A stretch of 64,000 nucleotides of DNA from Methanomicrobiaceae archaeon (GTDB taxonomy: Archaea > Halobacteriota > Methanomicrobia > Methanomicrobiales > Methanomicrobiaceae): NCBI GenBank assembly GCA_016926855.1, contig JAFGNT010000006.1, forward strand, positions 32,943 through 96,942. Direction: 5' to 3'. Both the position numbers and the translations under genes were made by a program. Shown here piece by piece: positions 18,244 to 27,703 of this stretch; the stretch's first letter is position 1; each line of letters opens with the position of its first letter. Below the pieces are notes generated by a model. The model was given only the letters and a program-made list of their open reading frames with translations, was not told the origin of the DNA and did not search any database.

Positions 18244-19060
18244 GCTGCCCATCGGTGATGGTGTCGAGATACTGGTCGATTTTATCGATGACAGTTTTGG
18301 CTGGCTCCTCGACGCGATCAGCAGTGTGCTGGATCTGCTGGTGAACGGTTTTCAGGATGTCCTGCTCATCATACCTCCGGCGCTCATCATCCTGTTCTTT
18401 GCACTTGCCGCGTACCTGGTCACCCGCCGCGATATCAGGTCAGCCGCTCTGAGCGGATTGGGCCTGTTCCTGATCCTGGATCTCGAACTCTGGCCTGAAG
18501 CGATGACGACACTTGCTCTTGTCATCGCATCGACCATCGTCGCACTCCTCATCGGAATACCGTTAGGCATTCTGGCCTCGGGCAACGATACCATCGATGC
18601 ACTCCTCAAACCCATTCTGGATTTCATGCAGACCATGCCGTCCTTTGTCTACCTGATACCTGCGGTCATCTTTTTTGGTCTCGGCAACGTACCCGGCATG
18701 ATTGCAACGGTCATCTTTGCGATGCCGCCTGCAATGAGGCTGACAAATCTTGGAATCCGTCAGATTCCGCGTGAACTTATCGAAGTCGCCGATTCGTTCG
18801 GAACAACGGGGTGGCAGAAACTCGTAAAAGTACAGCTTCCCGTGGCTCTTCCGACCATTATGGCTGGGATCAATCAGTCCATCATGCTTGCCCTGTCGAT
18901 GACCGTCATCGCATCGATGATCGGGGCAGGCGGCCTCGGCCTGAACGTCCTGAAAGGTATCCAGCGGGTGGATATCGGAGGAGGATTTGAGGCGGGACTC
19001 GCCATCGTTATCGTTGCCATCGTACTGGATCGCCTGACCCAGAACCTTGTCAAGAGCTGA
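18233..19060 (+). CDS. proW: Glycine betaine ABC transporter permease
   Basis: About 275 residues with six or more hydrophobic segments and the inner-membrane permease coupling motif around ELIEVADSFGTTGWQKLVKVQLP. The start is decided by the ribosome site: GGAGGTGA ends at 18226, directly abutting an ATG at 18227, so the ATG at 18233, six bases further on, is better placed. It overlaps proV by 11 bases. The N-terminal 40 residues precede the first membrane helix, as in ProW/OpuAB. Confidence 0.92.
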   Translation: MIPKLPIGDGVEILVDFIDDSFGWLLDAISSVLDLLVNGFQDVLLIIPPALIILFFALAAYLVTRRDIRSAALSGLGLFLILDLELWPEAMTTLALVIASTIVALLIGIPLGILASGNDTIDALLKPILDFMQTMPSFVYLIPAVIFFGLGNVPGMIATVIFAMPPAMRLTNLGIRQIPRELIEVADSFGTTGWQKLVKVQLPVALPTIMAGINQSIMLALSMTVIASMIGAGGLGLNVLKGIQRVDIGGGFEAGLAIVIVAIVLDRLTQNLVKS

Positions 19061-19078
19061 CAGGAAGATCACAACGTC

Positions 19079-19088
19079 TTTATAAAAA
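19079..19088 (+). promoter_or_regulatory. TATA box before the betaine-binding lipoprotein gene
   Basis: TTTATAAAAA lies 79 nt before the proX ATG, suggesting an extra transcript for the binding protein, which is usually needed in molar excess over the transporter. Confidence 0.45.
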
Positions 19089-19166
19089 GCGGGACAGAAA
19101 GGGAAACGAACCTTAATTTTATTCTTTTTTGAAAAATGAATGAAATTTTAGTTTGGATGTGATGGT

Positions 19167-20039
19167 ATGATTAAAAAATTATGTTCGGCAGTATTTTTCT
19201 GTTTGGTGGTTTTCGGGCTGCTGTGTGTTGCGGGTTGCACGGAAAGTGCACCGGCTGAAACATCGAAAGGAACAGTAACAATCGGATACGTGCTCTGGGA
19301 TTCGGAGATTGCGAGCACAAACGTGCTCAAGCAGGTCTTTGAAAAGGCAGGGTATACGGTCGAGCTGAGTGCAGTAGACGCCGGACCGCTGTACCAGGCT
19401 GTAGCCGATGGAAATATTGACTGTACGGTCTCGGCGTGGCTGCCTGCAACCCAGGCTAATTACTGGGAGCAGTACGGCGACGACCTTGTTCTTGTCCGGA
19501 AAAATCTCGAAGGGGCGAAGATAGGCCTTGTGGTGCCGACCTATGTGACAATCGATTCAATCGATGAACTCAATACTGTTGCTGACAAATTCGATGGCAA
19601 AATCACCGGCATCGAACCGGGTGCCGGAATTATGGCAAACACTGAAGAAGCAATTACCGCCTATGGCCTCAATTTCGAGCTTGTTGCCAGTTCAAGTGCG
19701 GGAATGTCCGCTGAGCTGTCCAAAGCGGTTGACGATGAATCGTGGATTGTCGTTACCGGATGGACTCCCCACTGGATGTTTGCCCGGTTCGACCTGAAAT
19801 ATCTCGATGATCCCAAAGCGGTCTTTGGTGGCGAGGAATATATCGGAACACTCGCCCGGAAGGGTCTGGAATCGGATAAACCCGGTGTATATGACATTCT
19901 GACGCGGTTTGCCTGGACAGCAGCCGATATGGAATCGGTCATGCTGGAAATAGAAAACGGTGTCTCCGACGAAGAGGCTGCACAGGCATGGATCGATTCC
20001 CATGAGGAAACGGTCACAGCCTGGATTGGCACCGCATAA
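19167..20039 (+). CDS. proX: Glycine betaine-binding lipoprotein
   Basis: A 290-residue periplasmic-binding-type protein of the OpuAC family. Residues 1-23 form a signal peptide ending in a lipobox (LCVAGC) with C24 as the lipid-modified residue, so it should be anchored outside the cell membrane. GYVLWDSEIASTNVLKQVFEK and the Trp residues in SAWLPATQANYWEQ and VTGWTPHWMFARFDLK are the kind that cage the quaternary ammonium of betaine. It follows proVW with a 106-base gap holding its own TATA box. Confidence 0.93.
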   Translation: MIKKLCSAVFFCLVVFGLLCVAGCTESAPAETSKGTVTIGYVLWDSEIASTNVLKQVFEKAGYTVELSAVDAGPLYQAVADGNIDCTVSAWLPATQANYWEQYGDDLVLVRKNLEGAKIGLVVPTYVTIDSIDELNTVADKFDGKITGIEPGAGIMANTEEAITAYGLNFELVASSSAGMSAELSKAVDDESWIVVTGWTPHWMFARFDLKYLDDPKAVFGGEEYIGTLARKGLESDKPGVYDILTRFAWTAADMESVMLEIENGVSDEEAAQAWIDSHEETVTAWIGTA

Positions 20040-20041
20040 CC

Positions 20042-20049
20042 TTTTTTTT
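20042..20049 (+). terminator. Oligo-T terminator after proX
   Basis: Eight T residues begin three bases after the proX stop, suiting an archaeal intrinsic terminator for the transporter operon. Confidence 0.5.
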
Positions 20050-20129
20050 CACCTGCTCACGGGAAGTCACCGGCTATAGCCGCGGCTTGAAAAACGGATT
20101 CTGGCGCCTTTTCAGGGAGACGTCGCCGG

Positions 20130-20315
20130 TTACGAAACGATGATTGAAACGATCCTTCTTAGTTCGATATCAGTGAATGGTTTTGCCAGCAGCCGTTTGA
20201 GGCAGCCATCGCTGCGAAAGAGCAGATCTTCGGAAAGACCGTCCGCTTCTTTCTTCAGCAGCAATTCCTGCTCATGCACATCCTTCCACACTACCTCCGT
20301 ATCACCGTCACCCAT
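20130..20315 (-). CDS. Small hypothetical protein (61 residues)
   Basis: A 61-residue acidic, helix-prone protein, MGDGDTEVVWKDVHEQELLL... ending ELRRIVSIIVS. No family is recognised. Support comes from the promoter: minus-strand ACATATATAC is centred 26 nt before the ATG at 20315, exact spacing for a leaderless archaeal mRNA. It lies between the convergent proX and the carB-side genes. A non-coding transcript is the alternative. Confidence 0.45.
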   Translation of the reverse strand: MGDGDTEVVWKDVHEQELLLKKEADGLSEDLLFRSDGCLKRLLAKPFTDIELRRIVSIIVS

Positions 20316-20337
20316 GGACGAACATTGCAGGTGCGGG

Positions 20338-20344
20338 TATATAT
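20338..20344 (-). promoter_or_regulatory. TATA box of the 61-residue gene
   Basis: TATATAT is centred 26 nt before the ATG at 20315 on the minus strand, which would put transcription start at or next to the ATG. Confidence 0.45.
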
Positions 20345-20373
20345 GTGTTCCCGGCCTCCCCCGGTGTCCTTAT

Positions 20374-20466
20374 CTACGTGATGAAGGGCCAGATTTTCCA
20401 GAGGATCCAGACGAGCAGAATCGAAAAAAACAGGGACCCGATAAGTTCTTCATAACGTATCCGCAT
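20374..20466 (-). CDS. Single-helix membrane microprotein (30 residues)
   Basis: A 30-residue frame beginning MRIRYEELIG, then one hydrophobic helix (SLFFSILLVWILWKIW) and ending PFIT. A clear ribosome site GGTGAG sits 4-5 nt before the ATG, and the gene starts 52 bases after the carB stop on the same strand. Positive N-terminus followed by one membrane span fits a small membrane protein with its N-terminus inside. The function is unknown. An in-frame longer version reaches back into carB, but the ribosome site favours the short form. Confidence 0.5.
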   Translation of the reverse strand: MRIRYEELIGSLFFSILLVWILWKIWPFIT

Positions 20467-20518
20467 TCTCTCACCCGGAGAAAAAAGGGACCGGCCGGGT
20501 CCCCGCCGCTTCACTCCC

Positions 20519-23500
20519 TCAGCCGATATAGTGGCTGAGGGGTTCGATCGTGATAGCCTTCCGTCCGATTTCACGGATGGCCATCGCCGCGGCGCGGGCG
20601 GCCTGCATCGTCGTGATGTACGGCACTCCGTAATCGACGGCGGAACGCATTATCTGGTAATGGTCCTGGCGCGAAAGCTTGTCCGCAGGCGTGTTGATGA
20701 TGAGCTGCACGTCACCGCGACGCATCATGTCGATGACGTTCGGCGACCCCTCCTGCACTTTCCTGACAAGGTTTGCCGAAATCCCCCGGCTCGCGAGCGT
20801 CTCGACCGTCCCGGCCGTCCCGTACAGCACGAGCCCGCTCTGTACAAGGGTCTCGGCAACGGGGATGAGATCCTCCTTCTGCTCTTTTGTCACGGAGATA
20901 AAGACATTGCCCTCCCGCGGGAGGCCGTTATCGGCAGCGATGCATGCCTTATAATATGCACGCCCGAAATCGTAATCGATGCCCATGACTTCGCCCGTGC
21001 TCTTCATCTCCGGACCGAGCACCGTGTCGACGCCGGGAAGCTTGTTGAACGGCAGCAGGACCTCCTTGACTGCAACATGGCTGATAACCGGCTCGGACAG
21101 TCCCATATCGGAGAGTTTCTTCCCCATCATGACCTTTGCGGCGACCTTTGCAAGCGGTATTCCCGTCGCCTTGCTCACGAACGGCACGGTCCTGCTCGCA
21201 CGCGGATTCGCCTCAAGCACGTAGACGATGTCGTCCTTGACCGCATACTGGATGTTGATCAGGCCGACAACGCCGATTCCGAGTGCAATCTTCCGCGTGT
21301 AGTCGCGGACACGCTGCATTACCGATTCGGAGAGGGACTGCGGAGGAATGACACAGGCCGAATCGCCGGAATGGACGCCCGCCTCCTCGATATGCTCCAT
21401 AATCCCTCCGATCAGCACACCCTCACCGTCACACACGGCATCCACATCGATCTCGACCGCAGACTGGAGGAACGAATCGATGAGCACCGGATGCTGTCTG
21501 CTGACCCGTACCGCCTCCTTCATGTACCCTTCAAGCTCGACTTCGTCGTGGACGATCTCCATCGCCCGCCCGCCGAGGACATACGAGGGACGGACAAGGA
21601 CCGGATACCCGATCCGGCCGGCGTGCGCTTTCGCCTCGCCTTCGGAATAGGCGGAACTGTTTGGCGGCGTCGGAATCCCGAGACGATCGAGGAGGCCGCT
21701 GAACCGGTCACGGTCTTCGGCAAGGTCCATCGCACCGGGCGACGTACCAAGAATCGCCGTCGAAAGCCCGATCCGGCGGATTTCCTCTTCGATTGGCATA
21801 GCGAGGTTCACCGAGTTCTGGCCGCCGAACTGGACCATGACGCCATAATAATTATCTTTCCGGAGAATATTGGTGACATCCTCAAGCTGCATCGGCTCAA
21901 AAAACAGGCGATCGGAGGTGTCGAAGTCCGTTGATACCGTCTCGGGATTGTTATTGACAATATGAACCTCCACCTCCATTTCCCGGAGAGCCGCAACGGC
22001 GTGAACCGTGCAGTAATCGAACTCGATCCCCTGTCCGATGCGAATCGCGCCGGACCCGAGAATCAGCACTTTCTGCTTCCCGCTCCCTTCAATTTCGCAT
22101 TCCTGTTCCCATGTAGAGTAGAAATAGGGCGTTGTCGCAGGAAATTCAGCCGCACAGGTGTCCACCATCTTGTACGACGGCAGACCGACTATCCCCTCGA
22201 TCTCGCCGGACGGACGGCCCGTAAGCGATACGATCTGCTCGTTTGAAAAGCCGGAGCGCCTGGCCACCCGGATCTCCTCCGGAGTACTGCTCCCGGAAAG
22301 ATGTGCCTCCAGCTGCACGATATTCCAGATTTTTTCAAGGAAAAAGGGCAGGATCTTCGTAAGCGATGCAACCTCATCGACCGTGAAGCCCTCCCGGAAC
22401 GCATCAAACAGGCAGGCAAACCGCTCGTCCGTCGGGCTGGTGAGTATCATCCGGATCTCATTCGGGTTCGTGTGCCGGAAAATATCCGTATCCAGCGAAC
22501 GCAACGCTTTCATGAACGCCTCCTCAAGTGTTCGCCCGATCGCCATGACTTCCCCGGTGCTCTTCATTGCCGTGGTAAGCGTCCGGTCCGCACCCTTGAA
22601 TTTATCGAACGGCCAGCGGGGCACTTTCACGACGACGTAATCGATGGAGGGTTCGAACGAAGCGGGCGTGCACCCGGTCACGGTGTTCATGATCTCATCA
22701 AGCCGGAGTCCGATTGCGATCTTTGCCGCCACCCGTGCGATCGGGTACCCGGTTGCCTTCGATGCCAGTGCGGATGAGCGGGATACGCGCGGGTTGACCT
22801 CGATGACGCGGTAGTCACCCTTCCAGTAGGCAAACTGGATATTGCACCCGCCCTGCACGTCGAGCGCACGGATGATCTTGATGGCGGCGCTCCGCATCAT
22901 CTGGAACTCGTCATCGCGGAGCGTGAGAATCGGTGCGACCACGACACTCTCGCCGGTATGGATCCCCATCGGATCCACGTTCTCCATCCCGCAGATGATG
23001 ATACAGGTATCGGCAGCGTCACGCATGACTTCAAACTCGATCTCCTGCCAGCCTGTCACGCTTTCCTCGATGAGTACCTGGTGGATACGCGACCGGGAAA
23101 GCCCGATGTCGACGATCCTGCGCATCTCCTCGCGGGTATGGGCGACCCCGCCGCCGGCCCCGCCGAGGGTGTACGCCGGGCGGATAATCGCCGGAAGGCC
23201 CACCTGTAAAATCGCCTCGTCGATCTGGTCGGGGGAGTTTAAGATCATGCTCCGCGGGACCGGCTCGCCGATCTCATCCATCAGATCGCGGAACTGTTCG
23301 CGGTCTTCACCGCGATATATGGCCTCAAGCGGCGTCCCGAGGATCTCAACGCCATCGAGCGCTCCCATCTCCGCGAGTTCCGCCGTCATATTCAGCCCGG
23401 TCTGGCCGCCCATGCCGCTGAGAATCCCGTCCGGCTTCTCCTTCCTGATGATCTTCGCGATAATCTCCGCTTTCAGAGGTTCGACGTAGATCACATCCGC

Positions 23501-23680
23501 CATATCGGGATCCGTCTGGATCGTTGCGGGATTGGAATTGACCAGCACGACCTCCACACCCTCTTCCCGGAGTGCCCGGCATGCCTGCGAACCGGAAAAA
23601 TCGAATTCGGCCGCCTGCCCTATCTGAATGGGGCCCGATCCGATGATGATTACTTTTTTGATGTGCGGGAACCGGGGCAT
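20519..23680 (-). CDS. carB: Carbamoyl-phosphate synthase large subunit
   Basis: A 1053-residue full-length CarB with two ATP-grasp synthetase halves and a C-terminal MGS-like allosteric domain (VAETLVQSGLVLYGTAGTVETL). Motifs include IIIGSGPIQIGQAAEFDFSG at the N-terminus and its duplicate VLILGSGAIRIGQGIEFDYC near residue 550. It makes carbamoyl phosphate for arginine (argF) and pyrimidine synthesis. Its start abuts the carA stop (one shared base), so translation is probably coupled. Confidence 0.97.
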   Translation of the reverse strand: MPRFPHIKKVIIIGSGPIQIGQAAEFDFSGSQACRALREEGVEVVLVNSNPATIQTDPDMADVIYVEPLKAEIIAKIIRKEKPDGILSGMGGQTGLNMTAELAEMGALDGVEILGTPLEAIYRGEDREQFRDLMDEIGEPVPRSMILNSPDQIDEAILQVGLPAIIRPAYTLGGAGGGVAHTREEMRRIVDIGLSRSRIHQVLIEESVTGWQEIEFEVMRDAADTCIIICGMENVDPMGIHTGESVVVAPILTLRDDEFQMMRSAAIKIIRALDVQGGCNIQFAYWKGDYRVIEVNPRVSRSSALASKATGYPIARVAAKIAIGLRLDEIMNTVTGCTPASFEPSIDYVVVKVPRWPFDKFKGADRTLTTAMKSTGEVMAIGRTLEEAFMKALRSLDTDIFRHTNPNEIRMILTSPTDERFACLFDAFREGFTVDEVASLTKILPFFLEKIWNIVQLEAHLSGSSTPEEIRVARRSGFSNEQIVSLTGRPSGEIEGIVGLPSYKMVDTCAAEFPATTPYFYSTWEQECEIEGSGKQKVLILGSGAIRIGQGIEFDYCTVHAVAALREMEVEVHIVNNNPETVSTDFDTSDRLFFEPMQLEDVTNILRKDNYYGVMVQFGGQNSVNLAMPIEEEIRRIGLSTAILGTSPGAMDLAEDRDRFSGLLDRLGIPTPPNSSAYSEGEAKAHAGRIGYPVLVRPSYVLGGRAMEIVHDEVELEGYMKEAVRVSRQHPVLIDSFLQSAVEIDVDAVCDGEGVLIGGIMEHIEEAGVHSGDSACVIPPQSLSESVMQRVRDYTRKIALGIGVVGLINIQYAVKDDIVYVLEANPRASRTVPFVSKATGIPLAKVAAKVMMGKKLSDMGLSEPVISHVAVKEVLLPFNKLPGVDTVLGPEMKSTGEVMGIDYDFGRAYYKACIAADNGLPREGNVFISVTKEQKEDLIPVAETLVQSGLVLYGTAGTVETLASRGISANLVRKVQEGSPNVIDMMRRGDVQLIINTPADKLSRQDHYQIMRSAVDYGVPYITTMQAARAAAMAIREIGRKAITIEPLSHYIG

Positions 23681-24735
23681 CAGGGAATCCTCCTGTAGAA
23701 GGAATCAAATATGGGACGCTCCGTATCGTGCGGCCCGCCATGAGCCTCGGGATGGAACTGTACGCAATAGACATTGAGGTCATCGGAACAGAAGCCCTCG
23801 AGCGTGCCGTCGTTCACATTGGTATACGCGATCTCACAGTCCTCCGGAAGGGTGTCCCCGTCCACTGCAAAGCCGTGGTTTTGCGTGGTGATATAAATCG
23901 AGCCGTCTCTATGCCTGACCGGCTGATTTGAGCCGCGGTGGCCGAATTTCATCTTATAGGTCTCGGCGCCGAAGGCAAGCCCGGCGATCTGGTTGCCCAT
24001 GCAGATCCCGAAGATAGGAATCTGCCCGATATAATGCCTGACGCAGGCAATTGCATCGGTCGCCAGTTTCGGGTCGCCGGGCCCGTTGGTGATGAACAGC
24101 GCCTCCGGGCGGCATGCCTCGATTTCGTCGGGGCGGGCATTATAGGGGAAAATATAGAGATCTGCCCCGCGTTTCCTGAGGCTGACTGCAATATTCCTTT
24201 TGATGCCGAGATCCAGCACGGCAATACGCTTCCCGGGCCCGGGGATGCGGTAGGGTTCCCGGCACGAAACCTGGGGAATGAGGTCGATGTCAGTGATCGG
24301 CCTCTGGTTCCGGGCGCACTCCACGGCATAGTCACCGTTGTCGTCACCGACGATCAGGGCGGCCCGGAGTGTCCCCTTCTCCCGGGTCTTGATCGTCAGG
24401 TGCCGCGTGTCCACACCGGACATCCCGAACAGGCCATGCTCTTCGAAAAAAGAAGCCAATGAGGAATTTTGAGCGGGTTTCTCACAGAGTTCACGAACCA
24501 CGCATCCCATCGCATGCACCGACGGGCTTTGAAAATTGAAGGGATCGACACCATAATTCCCGATGAGAGGATAGGTAAACATCAGAATCTGGCCCGCATA
24601 ACTCGGATCCGTGAGCGCCTCCATATACCCGGTCATCTGGGTGGTAAACACCAGTTCCCCGGCAACTGAGCCCTCCGCACCAAAGCCGTTTCCTACAATA
24701 TATTCTCCGTCTTCAAGACCCAGAACCGCCTTCAT
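23680..24735 (-). CDS. carA: Carbamoyl-phosphate synthase small subunit
   Basis: About 351 residues. An N-terminal CarA domain (KAVLGLEDGEYIVGNGFGAEG) is followed by a class I glutamine amidotransferase with the catalytic Cys in IFGICMGNQIAGLAFG and the His/Glu in VQFHPEAHGGP. The frame stays open to 24807. I chose 24735 because the protein then begins at the conserved family start. No strong ribosome site distinguishes the candidates. It forms the carA-carB operon. Confidence 0.94.
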   Translation of the reverse strand: MKAVLGLEDGEYIVGNGFGAEGSVAGELVFTTQMTGYMEALTDPSYAGQILMFTYPLIGNYGVDPFNFQSPSVHAMGCVVRELCEKPAQNSSLASFFEEHGLFGMSGVDTRHLTIKTREKGTLRAALIVGDDNGDYAVECARNQRPITDIDLIPQVSCREPYRIPGPGKRIAVLDLGIKRNIAVSLRKRGADLYIFPYNARPDEIEACRPEALFITNGPGDPKLATDAIACVRHYIGQIPIFGICMGNQIAGLAFGAETYKMKFGHRGSNQPVRHRDGSIYITTQNHGFAVDGDTLPEDCEIAYTNVNDGTLEGFCSDDLNVYCVQFHPEAHGGPHDTERPIFDSFYRRIP

Positions 24736-24864
24736 TGAATTACCATATACCATGGGTTTGACACCCATATAACGTTCGTGCCGGTTCACCACCGGAAGGC
24801 CGGGCAAGGACCGAATTGTGCCCGAATCAAAGCATCCTAATACTCATCCGGGCAAGTACTGTGC

Positions 24865-25200
24865 ATGGAAACGATCACGATCGAGATTATCGGGTTTGAA
24901 GATTCACCCTGCGGCCCGTTTCCCTGCGACGACAGCCGTTCCTGCGAGCTTGAGGCCTGCGCTCCCACGGAAAAAATGGTAACTGCCTCCGAAGCGCTTC
25001 ACAACCGCCTCAGGGAGCTGTACGGCGATCGCATTCTCGTAAAAGTCACACTTCTCGATGACGGGATACCGGATTACGTGCAGACGATTATCGAGAAGCA
25101 CCACCCCCCGATCCCTATCGTGCTCATCAACGGAGAAGTGACACCGCTCGGGCGGATTTCACTCCCGCTCGTGAAAAAACATCTCGAACCCCTTCTCTAA
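24865..25200 (+). CDS. Thioredoxin-like cysteine-rich protein
   Basis: A 111-residue protein with the secondary-structure pattern of a small thioredoxin fold: an N-terminal strand ITIEIIGFE, a helix TASEALHNRLREL, a strand ILVKVTLLDD, then PIPIVLINGEVTPLGRISLPLVKKHL, where the Pro before VLING resembles the thioredoxin cis-Pro region. Four cysteines (16, 21, 27, 32) cluster near the N-terminus with 5-6-5 spacing rather than the usual CXXC, so metal or cluster binding is possible. It is divergent from carA. Confidence 0.7.
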   Translation: METITIEIIGFEDSPCGPFPCDDSRSCELEACAPTEKMVTASEALHNRLRELYGDRILVKVTLLDDGIPDYVQTIIEKHHPPIPIVLINGEVTPLGRISLPLVKKHLEPLL

Positions 25201-25232
25201 ACCAATAAAAAGTATCTGATGCCAAAAAGGCA

Positions 25233-25817
25233 TCACGCGATTTTCTTCAGTTCTCCGGTCTCAAGATCATAGTAGAGGCCGTGCAGCGCAATTCTTCCCT
25301 CGATTTCGGCTTCCTTTACAAGATTGTATGACCGGAGATGCTCCATCTGGAGCTTGATGTTCTCGTATTCGATCAGTCGCATCCGCTCCTTTTCCTGCCC
25401 GGGTGTTGAGGGCGATCTGATGACGGCATTTGCCTTGTCGACGACTCCTTCGGCATTTTTCAGCCACTGCGGGACATATTCGTCTCCCTGCGCACCTTTG
25501 TCGAGCGCCTTCATCGCACCGCAGTCCGAATGTCCGTATACGACGATATCCTGCACTTTCAGGTGTTTGACCGCGTACTCGAGTACGGTGGCAAAATTCA
25601 GATCGTTTTCCGGGGCGATATTTCCGATATTGCGGTGCACAAAGATCTCACCCATCTTTGCGCCCGCGACCCGTTCCGGATTGACGCGGGAATCCGAACA
25701 GCCGATCCAGAGAGCCGTGGGGCTCTGCCCGCGGGCAAGTTTCTGGTAATGGTCATAATCCTTTTTAAAATCTTCAGCGATAAACCGCTTATTTCCTTCA
25801 AGGAACTTCTCAATCAT
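25233..25817 (-). CDS. Beta-class carbonic anhydrase
   Basis: About 194 residues. Zinc ligands are C40 (in GCSDSR), H96 and C99 (in GHSDCGAM), with the catalytic dyad D42-R44. It interconverts CO2 and bicarbonate. In a CO2-reducing methanogen it can supply either CO2 for methanogenesis or bicarbonate for carboxylases and carAB. An upstream GTG (25829) is in frame, but GAGGTGG is better spaced for the ATG at 25817. It is convergent with the thioredoxin-like gene. Confidence 0.95.
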   Translation of the reverse strand: MIEKFLEGNKRFIAEDFKKDYDHYQKLARGQSPTALWIGCSDSRVNPERVAGAKMGEIFVHRNIGNIAPENDLNFATVLEYAVKHLKVQDIVVYGHSDCGAMKALDKGAQGDEYVPQWLKNAEGVVDKANAVIRSPSTPGQEKERMRLIEYENIKLQMEHLRSYNLVKEAEIEGRIALHGLYYDLETGELKKIA

Positions 25818-25931
25818 AAAAAACACCACCTCATCGGTAAACAGGCGTGCAGACGGCGCAACGCCGGCATACCGACATGAGACACCGTCGCATTTAATGA
25901 TTCGGATATGAAATGTTACAAAAATTTTGGA

Positions 25932-27575
25932 TTATTTCAGCACAGCGCCGCGATGTGCCTGCCCGACACTTTCGGCATACCGGGCAAGCACCCCCGAGAG
26001 CTCCCGTTCGACCGGTTTCCAGCGCGCTTTCCGTTCCGAAAGCTCATCCCCGTCGACGAGAAGGTCAATCGTCCGTGCAAAAAGGTCGATTGCGATCAGG
26101 TCACCCTCGCGCACATGCGCTATCGGACCTCCGATCGCGGCTTCGGGAGCCACATGGCCGATGCAGGGGCCACGTGTCCCACCCGAAAACCGTCCGTCGG
26201 TGACCAGCGCCACCCGGGTCATGCCGAGACCCATCAGCGCCGATGTGGGCGAGAGCATCTCCGGCATTCCCGGTGCACCGCGGGGACCTTCGTACCGGAT
26301 GACGAGGACGTCCTCTTCCCGGATCTGCCGTGAAAGGATCGCTTTCATCGCTTCCGCCTCCCCGTGAAATACCCGCGCAGGACCGGTATGCCGCCACATA
26401 TCCTCGTTTACTGCGGCGGATTTGATGACGCAGCCATCGGGTGCAAGCGAGCCTTTCAGGATCTTCAGCCCTCCTCGTGCATGCACCGGCTGATCCAGCG
26501 GCCGGATTACGGTATCGTCATGCACGGTCGCTGTCGTCGCGATCTGCAGCGTGGTTTTTCCCGACACCGTAAGGGCATCCTCGAGAAGACCGGACAAGCG
26601 GGAAAAGACACCGGGGATACCCCCCGCACGATAGAGCGTCTGCATGGAATGCGGCCCTCCGGGCTGCATGTGGCAGATATGGGGCACCTCTTCGGCAATC
26701 CGGTTGAAATCATCAAGGGACAGCGGAATTCCCGCCTCTTCGGAGATTGCCATCAGGTGGAGGACCGTGTTCGTCGAACCCCCGAGCGTCATGTCCACGC
26801 GGATGGCATTCCTCATGCCTGCATGGGTGACAATGCTCCGGGGTAACACGCCGCCCCTGACGAGTGCGACAATCCGCTCGCCGCTTTCACGGGCAATGCG
26901 CAGTTTGGCCGCATCCACGGCAGGTATTGCGGCGCACCCCGGCAGGGACATGCCCATCGCCTCGGTCATGCACGCCATGGTATTCGCCGTATAGAGGCCC
27001 TGGCAGCTGCCGCACCCGGGCATGGCGCAGGTTTCGAGGGTGCAGAGCTCGTCTTCGCTCATCTCACCTGCCGCCACCTTCCCGACGGCTTCAAAGACAT
27101 CGATGAGAGAGAGATCACGCCCTCCGGCAAAACCGGAAAGCATCGGGCCCCCGGTTACAACCAGCGCGGGGATGTTGCAGCGCATTGCCGCCATCAGCAT
27201 ACCCGGCACAATCTTGTCGCAGGTGCCGAGGCAGACCAGCCCGTCGAACCGGTGGGCCTCTACCATCAGTTCGACCGAGTCGGCGATGTTTTCACGTGAG
27301 GGAAGAGAGTACCGCATTCCCTCGTGCCCCATGGCAATCCCGTCGCAGATGCCGATTGTATTGAATTCAAACGGCGTGCCACCACCGGCGGCAATGCCTT
27401 CCCGGATCTTCTCTGCGAGCGTCCTCAGGTGCATATGCCCGGGAACCACGGTATTCCATGAATTGGCAATTCCGATGAACGGGAGATCCATCTCCCTTTC
27501 CGTCACCCCGAGCGACCAGAGCAGGGAGCGGTTGGGAGCGCGGACATACCCTTTCTTCACATCATCGCTGCGCAT
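25932..27575 (-). CDS. ilvD: Dihydroxy-acid dehydratase
   Basis: A 547-residue Fe-S dehydratase of branched-chain amino acid synthesis. Cluster cysteines lie in [12 protein letters not shown] and in [16 protein letters not shown]. The C-terminal region has [21 protein letters not shown]. It removes water from dihydroxy-isovalerate and dihydroxy-methylvalerate. A CTTATGAG element about 25 nt upstream of the ATG could be the TATA box of a leaderless mRNA. Other ilv genes are not in the window. Confidence 0.97.
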   Translation of the reverse strand: MRSDDVKKGYVRAPNRSLLWSLGVTEREMDLPFIGIANSWNTVVPGHMHLRTLAEKIREGIAAGGGTPFEFNTIGICDGIAMGHEGMRYSLPSRENIADSVELMVEAHRFDGLVCLGTCDKIVPGMLMAAMRCNIPALVVTGGPMLSGFAGGRDLSLIDVFEAVGKVAAGEMSEDELCTLETCAMPGCGSCQGLYTANTMACMTEAMGMSLPGCAAIPAVDAAKLRIARESGERIVALVRGGVLPRSIVTHAGMRNAIRVDMTLGGSTNTVLHLMAISEEAGIPLSLDDFNRIAEEVPHICHMQPGGPHSMQTLYRAGGIPGVFSRLSGLLEDALTVSGKTTLQIATTATVHDDTVIRPLDQPVHARGGLKILKGSLAPDGCVIKSAAVNEDMWRHTGPARVFHGEAEAMKAILSRQIREEDVLVIRYEGPRGAPGMPEMLSPTSALMGLGMTRVALVTDGRFSGGTRGPCIGHVAPEAAIGGPIAHVREGDLIAIDLFARTIDLLVDGDELSERKARWKPVERELSGVLARYAESVGQAHRGAVLK

Positions 27576-27703
27576 ACCACGTTATGTGCTGGCGACTCAT
27601 AAGAGGGTTTGGCATAGACCCGGCAGGAACGAAAGGCAGCAGTATCCACGGAGTCCGTGAGCACCCAAACGGCATCCTCCTCCCGACGCGGCGAACCTCC
27701 CTG

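Noticed and set aside
20531..21934. A 467-codon plus-strand frame opposite carB
   Set aside because: It is the shadow of carB; the composition is Arg/His-rich and no motif is recognisable.
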